DNA of 64,000 nucleotides from Tetradesmus obliquus (Eukaryota; Chlorophyta; Chlorophyceae; Sphaeropleales; Scenedesmaceae): assembly GCA_030272155.1 (NCBI GenBank), contig CP126200.1, positions 1,798,001 to 1,862,000 on the forward strand. Reading direction: 5' to 3'. Shown here piece by piece: positions 57,301-64,000 of the stretch. Position numbers and translations under genes: made by a program. Numbering within the stretch: position 1 is the first letter of the stretch; every line of letters begins with the position of its first letter. The notes under the pieces were generated by a model. The model ran no database searches. It had not been told where the DNA came from and saw nothing but the letters and a program-made list of their open reading frames with translations.

Positions 57301-58907
57301 TGGAAGGGCCCCTGGGCGTCCTCCGGCTGGTTTGTGATTGATGATAAATGTTCCTTTAAACTCCTGTCTTTGCTGCAGCAAGTTATGCAGTGCTGAATCT
57401 GTGATGCTGTTGCCTTGGCTGCTTGCTGCTTGCAGGAGCGACCCCAGCGCCAGCATGGGCATCGCAGGAGCTGAAGTATCACTGTGGTGTGACGCCTTGG
57501 TGCAATGCCGGTGCTAATGCAGTGCTGTTGCTCTTGCTGCTTGCTGCTTGCAGGAGCGACCCTAACGCCACCATGGGTTTTGCAGGAGCCGATGCAGCAG
57601 CAGCTGCAGACGTCAAGCTCGACCAGCAGGCAGCAGGGCAGCCAGTCAGTGTGCGCATGGTCACAGCCAAGGAGCTGAAGCAGCAGCAGGCTGCACAGGA
57701 GGCTGCTGGTGCAGCAGCAGCAAAGGCGGCAGAGCTAGCAGAACGGCTGGCAGCGGCAGCGGCAGCAGCAGAGGCGCACCAGCAGCAGGCTGGCCTGCGC
57801 AGAGGCAGGAGCCGCAGCAGGAGCAGCAGCAGGAGCGGCAGCAGTGGTAGTAGCAGCAGCACAAGTAGTAGCGGAATTGACAGCAGCAGGAGCCGCAGCA
57901 GGAGCAGGAGCAGGAGCAGGCAGCGAGACAGGCCACGGCACAGGAGCAGCAGCAGGGACCGGGCACGGGATACAAGGGAGGGCCGCAGACGCCGCAGCAG
58001 TAGCCGCAGCAGAAGCCGCAGCAGAGATAGGCACAGGCGGCAGCGCAGCAGCAGCAGGAGCAGGGAACGCAAGCGCAGCCGCCGCTCCCCTCCTCATTCC
58101 TCTGCTGCTGCAGCTGCTGAGGCTGCCGCCGCTGCTGCAGCCGCCGCAGCCGCTGCCGCAGCTGCTGCTGCTGTTACGCCTGCTGCTGCGGCTGGCAGCA
58201 GTGGGCAGCAGAAAGGCTGGCTGGTGACGCTTGAGGTGTCCAAGCCTGAGGGCTTTGTGGGTCAGCTGCTGCTGGGGCCGATGAGCATACACCAGCGTGT
58301 GGTGTTTGGCAGGTGGGTAGTGATGCTCGATGGGACAGCAGCAATAGCGGCAGCATCAGCAGTGGAAGCGGTTGGTCAGCATGCTTGCAGGATGACGTGT
58401 GGACAGGGAAGTAGGGGACTTGTGCATTTGGCCTCAAGTGTGAACTGGGAGCTGCAGCCAGCATGCGGGCTGCTGTTGCTCAAGGTTGCATGATGGCAGG
58501 CTACAGCAAGCGCTCGAGTCAAGTGGCGGAGCATTTTTTTACTGTTGCTAAAGACATCCGTGATTGTTGCTAGGACGGTAGGTTTGCTTCTGCTGATATG
58601 TCTCCGCGTCATGTTGCTGACAGCTGCCTGCCACTGTGGCCTGCTGTTTGTACTGCTGGCTGCTGACTGCAGGGCCCCTAGCTGCGGCGTAGTCATGGAG
58701 CACCTGAGCATCAGCAGGCAGCATGCGCAGCTGTCAGTTGACCTTGCAGGAACGGTCAACGTGATGGACATGGGTGCAGCTCATGGCACCAAGCTAAATG
58801 ATGCGTGGATAAAGCCGCAGCAGCTGCGGGAGCTGCCTGTGGGCGGCGTGCTCAAGTTTGGCGCTAGCACGCGTTTGTACAAGCTGCTGTCGGTTGAGAA
58901 GGTGTGA
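54356..58907 (+). CDS. Rhodanese-like / dual-specificity phosphatase / RS / FHA fusion (10 exons)
   Basis: Exons 54356-54570, 54919-55032, 55309-55377, 55600-55692, 55909-55993, 56286-56355, 56623-56719, 57119-57214, 57554-58312, 58673-58907 sum to 1833 nt, 610 residues, all phases matching. N-terminus: rhodanese-like (ALILDVRPHKAYKKAHI, then VVVYGPSGLG), with Gly where an active rhodanese has its Cys. Middle: dual-specificity phosphatase (SVILPGLLFLGDW, LKITLADVE, HCGAGVSRSA with Cys221 and Arg227), expected to act on phosphoproteins. Then Ala-rich and Arg/Ser-rich (RSRSRSRSRQRD) stretches, as in splicing factors. C-terminus: FHA, a phosphothreonine reader (SISRQHAQLSV, GAAHGTKLND). Together these suggest a nuclear phosphatase targeted to phosphorylated RNA-processing partners; that is inference. 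Exons 7, 8 and 9 have intronic edge copies. A 50-bp duplication overlaps the stop. Confidence 0.85.
56791..56850 (+). repeat. Decayed copy of phosphatase exon 7's donor edge
   Basis: Matches the end of exon 7 (CATGATGTAC, CAAGCTGTGGAGCGCCCAAC) about 70 bp downstream of the real donor. The donor itself has become GCATAGTG. Confidence 0.8.
57011..57322 (+). repeat. Copies of phosphatase exon 8 on both sides
   Basis: 57011-57063 copies the first about 52 bases of exon 8 with an ACAG acceptor, upstream of the real exon at 57119. 57287-57322 copies its later part (GTGCTGTGTGCACTGG onward) downstream. Both are close matches. Confidence 0.85.
57435..57473 (+). repeat. Copy of phosphatase exon 9's acceptor edge
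   Basis: CTTGCAG followed by GAGCGACCCC, encoding SDPSASMGIAGA, mirrors the real exon 9 start at 57554 (SDPNATMGFAGA) about 120 bp upstream. The acceptor and phase are kept. Confidence 0.85.
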
Positions 58908-59001
58908 GGTGTTGTGTGCGCACGCAGCAAGTGGTCATGCTGGCTCAGCAAGTGTGAGGTGTTGTGTGCGCACGCAGCAAGTGGTCATGCTGGCTCAGCA
59001 A
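58902..59001 (+). repeat. Perfect 50-bp tandem duplication over a stop codon
   Basis: Two identical 50-bp units (58902-58951 and 58952-59001), starting GTGTGAGGTG. The first unit contains the TGA that ends the FHA reading frame. Identity implies a very recent duplication. Confidence 0.92.
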
Positions 59002-59585
59002 GTCGTAGCCCTGCAAGCTGGAACTGTTGCAGGGACAATGGTGGGACTCAAACAATCTGTTGCTTGCGTGCAGCGTATGGTGCTGATGGAAATGCAGCAT
59101 CGTAGAAAACTCGTAATTCACGAGCACAGCAATGGCATTGGTTGTGAGAGGTGCCTGGCACCAGACAGCCCACCTGCAGTGCCACCACCAGCGGTCAAAG
59201 TGACTGGTACTGCAGGGCTGGGTGAAAGCTATGCATCTCGTGCCCAGATGGGTGTACATGAAGGACTTGATTCGGTTACAGCAAGAGCGCGTCCATCACT
59301 TGCAGAGAGAGGGCGTGGCTTGCGCAGTGAAAGACACACGTCCTTGTCTTCGCCCTATTGATCGGCTGTTCGTTGCTGATTTAACGCTCAAAAGCGTACT
59401 ATAAGTACATATATCAGCAGTTCGTGAAGAAGTGGCCTGAATCGCTCAGTCGCTGTGAGAGCAGCAAGCAACTGAACGCCAGTTGGTCTTTCACATCACT
59501 TCCTCCGTTCCTTCTAGTACCTCAATTTCAATCATAGTGACCCAATTAATCATAGCTGTGCAGCATCACTGCAGCAACCTCCAGC
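58908..59585. other. Intergenic; promoter region of the ER DnaJ gene
   Basis: Contains the 50-bp duplication at its left end. An AT-rich stretch with TATATA near 59408-59413 and a CCAAT at 59544 could serve the gene starting at 59586. No other gene is seen. Confidence 0.45.
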
Positions 59586-61245
59586 ATGCCTTCAGGCAGC
59601 AACAGCAGTAGAGAGCGGAGGCTTCTAGGGGCGCGGCCAGCATTGCTGCTGCTGCTGGCGCTGCTGGCAGCCTGTGCGCAGCATGTAGCAGCCCGAAACT
59701 TCTACGACCTGTTGAATGTGCCCCAAGGCGCCAGCGATCAGCAGATCAAGCGCAGCTACCGCAAGTTGGCGCTGAAGTTCCACCCAGACAAGGTGTGTAC
59801 GCGCACAGCAGCTGGCAGATAACTCAGCACTATTGAGGCATTGCAGGCTCACATATGGGCTGGCCAAAGCAAGCACAGAAAGTCACAGCAGCTTTTGTTT
59901 GTGTCATAGTGCGGCTACTTTAAGCTGTATCTGTATGCTTACATCAAATGCTAATAGTGTCAAGATTGGGCCAGTTATAAGCAGCAGCATGCCGCTGCGC
60001 CCTTTCCACCGTGCACAGCCACCATCGCAGCAATTGAGGACAGACCCTGTCGGTTTTGTCTGCTGCTTGTGGCGCATGTCATTACAGCAGCCAGCATTGG
60101 CCGCTGCATGCCTCCTGTTTTGACGCTGCCACCACCATGCGTGCCCTGCTGCAGCCCATAGCTCCAGCAGAAACACCTTCCACGCAGTCTCGCATATCCG
60201 ACACAATGCCCACATCGTGGCTAGACCTGACCTTTTCATTACACTAAGCAAAGAAATGTAGCTCCTTGTCTGCTGCACACTTGCATTCTCTTACTTTGTT
60301 CTTTCGCTGTTTTTGGCCCTCACTGTCACCTGCTCGCTGCAGGTCACCGGCACAGAGGCAGAGAAGGCCGAAGCTGCCAAGCACTTTGCGGAGATCAACC
60401 ACGCGTACGAAACCCTCTCAGATACCGAGAAGCGCCAGATCTACGACCAGTACGGCGAAGAAGGGCTGCGCCAGCATGCCGGCCAGCAAGGCGGCGGCGG
60501 CGGCGGAAACATCTTCGACATGTTCTTTGGGGGCAACCCATTCGGCCACCAGCAGGATCAGGAGGAGCGCACTCCCAAGGGCCATGATGTGGTTGTGGAT
60601 CTGTTTGTGAGCTTGAAGGATCTGTATGTCGGGAAGGAGATCAGCACTGTGCGGGACAAGCCCGTGCTGCGCCCGGCGGCTGGGACTCGGCAGTGCAAGT
60701 GCAAGCAGAAGCTCATCACGCGCCAGCTGGGCCCAGGCATGTTCCAGCAGTTCACGCAGAACATCTGCGAGCAGTGCCCTGCGGTGAAGCTTGAGCGCGA
60801 AAAGGAGAACATCAACGTTCATGTGGAGCCTGGTATGGTTGAGGGCCAGGAGATTCGGTTCTTTGAGGAGGGCGAGCCGATGGTGGATGGCGAGCCCGGG
60901 GACTTGAAATTCAAAATTCGAACCCTGCCGCACGCGCTGTTCAAAAGGAGCGGGAACGATCTGCTGATGGACAAGACGATCTCGCTGGTGGATGCTCTGA
61001 CAGGGTTCAAGCATGAGTTTGAGCACTTGGATGGCCATAAGGTGGTGCTGGAGTCGAGTAGGGTTACGCGCCCGGGGGATGTTCAGGTTGTGGATGATGA
61101 GGGCATGCCTGTGTATGACAGTGCATCTCGTGGGCGGCTGCTGGTCACATACACAGTGGACTTTCCTGCCTCTCTCACTGAGGAGCAGAAGGCAACTGTG
61201 CGCAGCCTGTTTGGTGCTGGCAAGGATGCGGCAGCTGCTACTTAG
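59586..61245 (+). CDS. ERdj3: ER-lumenal DnaJ, ERdj3/DNAJB11 type (2 exons)
   Basis: Exons 59586-59792 and 60343-61245 sum to 1110 nt, 369 residues, junction in phase 0 exactly after HPDK, a common intron site in this family. Residues about 18-37 are a signal peptide ([13 protein letters not shown]). The J domain follows ([16 protein letters not shown] at 66-68), then a Gly/Phe stretch ([16 protein letters not shown]). A substrate-binding part carries the ERdj3-type cysteine pairs (CKCKQ..CEQC) in place of a full DnaJ zinc finger. It ends near [13 protein letters not shown] with no KDEL, as in other ERdj3 proteins. It should assist BiP in folding secretory proteins. Length and motifs match the family well, and ATG is the first available. 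Confidence 0.93.
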
Positions 61246-62002
61246 TGGGGTGTGTCTGGGCAGAAAAGTCACTACGGTAGTTGCAGGGTTCTGCATGATG
61301 TCAGCACAGCCCTGCTGGGCGTTTGAATCCAAGCAGTGGGTTTAAGATTGGTGATCGGCGAGTGAAGCAAGGTGCACATACCTGAGAGTCCTAGTTCCAG
61401 GGTGAGGGCCAAGATGAGTGTTGTGCGGACTCATACAGTGGTTGCTGTTGTCATTGGTCATGGTGTGCACCATGTGTGCAGCAGTGGCACTGCATGCAGT
61501 ACACCAACTTGGTTGAAGCAGTACAGCTACAGATGACCGTCACATTTAGAGGGTATTTTGCGTAGCTGCTGGTAACTTGGTTCACAAGGCTGAAGTTGCA
61601 GCAGCCATGATGGCCTGGGGGAGCCATCTACTAGCTATGTGAGTATGCATGATACTGCATTATGCTTGTAATGAATGCAATCGGCAAATTTCTTTATATG
61701 CTGATCCGTGTGCATTCTGGTGGTGTTGATATGCAGCCGCTGCGGCGCAATATTGTAGGCAGCAGGTTGCTCATGACTGGCAGCAGCGGTATGGCCTTGC
61801 AGCCGGCAGTCTGCAGCTGACATAATCAGTCGTGCCCGACAAAACTTCCTGCGAGAGCCCCAGTGCAGGCCACCGTTTTTATGAGATGCCTTGGTGACCC
61901 TGGACACTTGAACCAAACCCCAACGCGCCAAGTTACCTGCCGAAATCAACGCAAACACATCAGTCACGTCATTAGGTGTATGGTACGCAAAGTTATACCG
62001 AT
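61246..62002. other. Intergenic, no gene seen
   Basis: 3' UTR of the ER DnaJ gene and promoter of the aminopeptidase gene. No motif stands out. Confidence 0.5.
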
Positions 62003-64000
62003 ATGCATGCACTATCGCGTGTGGCACGCGTTCAGTTGCATGGATCCGGCCCTCTGAGACAGCACAGGTTCCTGCGATTGCCTCTCGGACCTAGGCACTC
62101 CGCAGTGCAGGCAGGAGCGATGTCTAAGTCACAGGAAAGCAGTAACTGCAGCTCCTTGCTGGATAGTGCCAAAGCCAGGGCACGAGCACAACTACTGTTG
62201 GACAGGGACAGCACAACTGCAGCAACTGTCACATCTGTCCACCCAGTCACTGCTACCAGCCTGGACTCTTTCCTGCAAGCACTCAACCAGCCAGCTGCAG
62301 CAGCATGGGCCAGCATCAACAAGTTCAAAGCGAAGAATGGAGAGTTGCTGCTGCTGCCGAGCGAGCAAGGCGCTGTCAGCGCTGCTGTGCTTGGCGTGGG
62401 CGATGCGTACGATGACATGTGGGCGTATGCAGCACTGCCTGGAAAGCTGCCGCCAGGAACATACAAAATAGAGCTGCCAGAAGCAGCAGGAACTGCAGTA
62501 GCTGACAAGGCCCTGCTGGGGTGGCTGCTAGGTGAGCAGATATGTGCTTGCACCAAGCTGATGACAAGGAAGCAGAGGTGATGTTGTTCTGCGTCACTGA
62601 CTGTGTCATACAACAGCAGGAAGGGTAGTTGTTCATGCGTGGCCTGATGTGTGGTTATGTCAGGTTGCAGCGGCACAATGTGATGCAGAGTATAGCTTGT
62701 GTGCTCATGCCTGCGCTGTTCATGACCGAAGGCCTGGCCGCCACCTGCTGTGCGTCACCAGGTTGCTACAAGTTCAGCCGCTACAAGACAGGCAAAGTGG
62801 GTAATGGGCAGCAGCAGGCGCCATCCAGCGAAGAAGAGAAGCCAATGCTGCTGGCTCCTCAGGGAGCAGACATGTAAGCCAATGCAGCGGCAGCATCAAC
62901 AGCAGCATTGGCCGGACTGCCGAGTTTGCTGCCGCTTGCTATGTTGCTGCTGTTGCTGGGCATGCTTGGTCGTGTCCTGCTGCTGTTGCTGCCAAGCTCG
63001 CAGCGCCGCTGGTCGTGAAAACCACTCTGCTGCTGCTGGTGCTGCTGCTGTCTTGATGCTGCCGTGCATGTGTACCCAACCGTCAGTGCTGCTGTGCTGC
63101 CCATGGCGGAGGCATTCTTCTGGTGCCGTGACATGATAAACACGCCAGCAGAAGATATGGGCCCACAAGATCTGGCAGCAGAGGCCGCTGCTCTGGCAGC
63201 AGCACACATAGGTGAGCTGCCAGGTCATTTGATCATGGTATGCAGCGTCAAAGTGGCTGCTGCAGGTGCCGGTTTTAGCGAGGGGGTGTATAATTTTTCA
63301 AGGCTGGAGTGGGTGGGCATCTGCTGGGTCATTGCAGCCTTGCTAATTGGTCCCGATGCAGTCTCATGCAAGCAGCCAACCTGTGCGGAACTGGGCTACA
63401 CGACATATAAGCCAAAGTGGCAGCTACACGTTTGCTTTCCAGCCTCCTGCTTGGTCATACCTGTCCTGTCCAATAGCATGCTGTGCCAACGTAAGTTTGC
63501 CAGTTCACAGGCTTGTTGCTCCATGCGTGCACTGCACAGTGTTGATAGTGCACATTGCCAAACATAATGATGTGCTGGCGGCATATATTGCAGCCTGCCT
63601 GTCCATTTTCTTATTGCACCCTGCGTTGCAGGTGCGTCACTTCAAATCATTGAGGGAGACGATCTGCTGGCAGCAAACTACCCAGCAGTGCACACAGTAG
63701 GCAGGGCGGCAGCACGGCCGCCAGCACTGATTGACCTCTCATGGCGCCACAGCAGCAGCAGCAGCAGCAGCAGCAGAGGAGATGCAGAAGCTGCTGATGC
63801 AAGCAGTGCCACTGCAGCGCAGCCAGCAGCAGCAGCAGATGGGCTGCCGCTGGTGGCACTGGTTGGCAAGGGCGTGTGCTTCGACACCGGAGGCCTGGAC
63901 TTGAAGACAGCTCAAGGCATGAAGCTGATGAAGAAGGTACCACTTGAGTACGGTGCCAAAGTGTAGCATAAACGCCTTGCAATAACACAGCAACGGCGCG
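62003..64000 (+). CDS. LAP: M17 leucyl aminopeptidase, 5' part (cut by window end)
   Basis: Exons 62003-62531, 62762-62873, 63087-63211 and 63632-63936 join in matching phases and give 357 residues before the window ends. The N-terminus (HALSRVARVQLHGSG, RHSAVQAGA) is Arg-rich like an organelle-targeting peptide; ATG 62120 could give a shorter cytosolic form. Then an N-terminal domain (LPPGTYKIELPEAAG, LLGWLLG), YKFSRYK, MINTPAEDMGPQDLA, IEGDDLLAANYPAVHTVGRA, and the metal-site GKGVCFDTGGLDLKTAQGMK with catalytic Lys and Asp. The enzyme removes N-terminal residues from peptides using two metal ions. The FDTGGLDLK form resembles alpha-proteobacterial enzymes more than usual plant ones, suggesting a mitochondrial-type origin (inference). 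A Ser/Ala insertion sits between GRA and the metal site. The rest lies past 64000. Confidence 0.87.

Noticed and set aside
1-64000. tRNA or rRNA genes
   Set aside because: I found no segment with a T-arm consensus plus matching acceptor stem, and no rRNA-like block.

Overview
This is nuclear DNA of a green alga, most likely a chlorophycean of the Scenedesmus/Tetradesmus kind (inferred). The genes have many introns with GT..AG borders. Exons and introns are full of CAG/CTG triplets, proteins carry long Gln, Ser and Ala runs, and TGTAA signals follow some genes. Products include plastid-type proteins: a flavodoxin with a transit peptide and a J-domain/ferredoxin protein of the Chlamydomonas CDJ3-5 type. 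I built the gene models by hand from splice sites and reading phase. For most of them the summed exon length is a whole number of codons, which is a strong internal check.

Layout. 1-3448: no gene seen, one 25-bp tandem repeat (2369-2668). 3449-8108 (-): seven-exon DUF2156 / lysylphosphatidylglycerol-synthase-like protein. 9542-12380 (-): uncertain membrane plus Gln-rich gene. 14166-15456 (+): single-membrane-segment, Gln/Ala-rich protein. 15974-17373 (+): flavodoxin. 17710-18261 (+): unknown. 19631-20754 (+): small tentative gene. 22045-23314 (-): small gene with micro-exons. 26516-30713 (-): plastid J-domain plus [4Fe-4S] ferredoxin protein. 33704-37105 (-): large Gln/Ala-rich nuclear-type protein. 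37975-40127 (+): LEA/hydrophilin-like stress protein. 41206-48004 (-): twelve-exon EF-hand-like/TLDc protein. 48346-50410 and 52241-53691 (+): two BTB-like paralogues, both with disrupted reading frames. 54356-58907 (+): rhodanese-like, dual-specificity phosphatase, RS and FHA fusion. 59586-61245 (+): ER-lumenal DnaJ of the ERdj3/DNAJB11 type. 62003 to the window end (+): M17 leucyl aminopeptidase, cut by the window edge.

The most striking signal is not a gene. At least six genes carry extra, partly decayed copies of the edge of one or more exons inside the neighbouring intron, and the copies usually keep the splice site. Copies of an exon's 5' edge lie upstream with the acceptor. Copies of its 3' edge lie downstream with the donor. 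The TLDc gene is extreme: seven versions of one exon edge and three each of three others. Many introns here also end in a (CTG)n run directly before the acceptor CAG, once about 31 units long. Together these suggest a genome in which triplet repeats at 3' splice sites and tandem duplication across exon borders keep producing candidate alternative or decoy exons.

Functionally the window is a mix of housekeeping genes (ER folding, peptidase, phosphatase signalling) and stress or redox genes (flavodoxin, LEA-like, TLDc, J-domain/Fe-S). It shows no operon logic, as expected for a nuclear genome.
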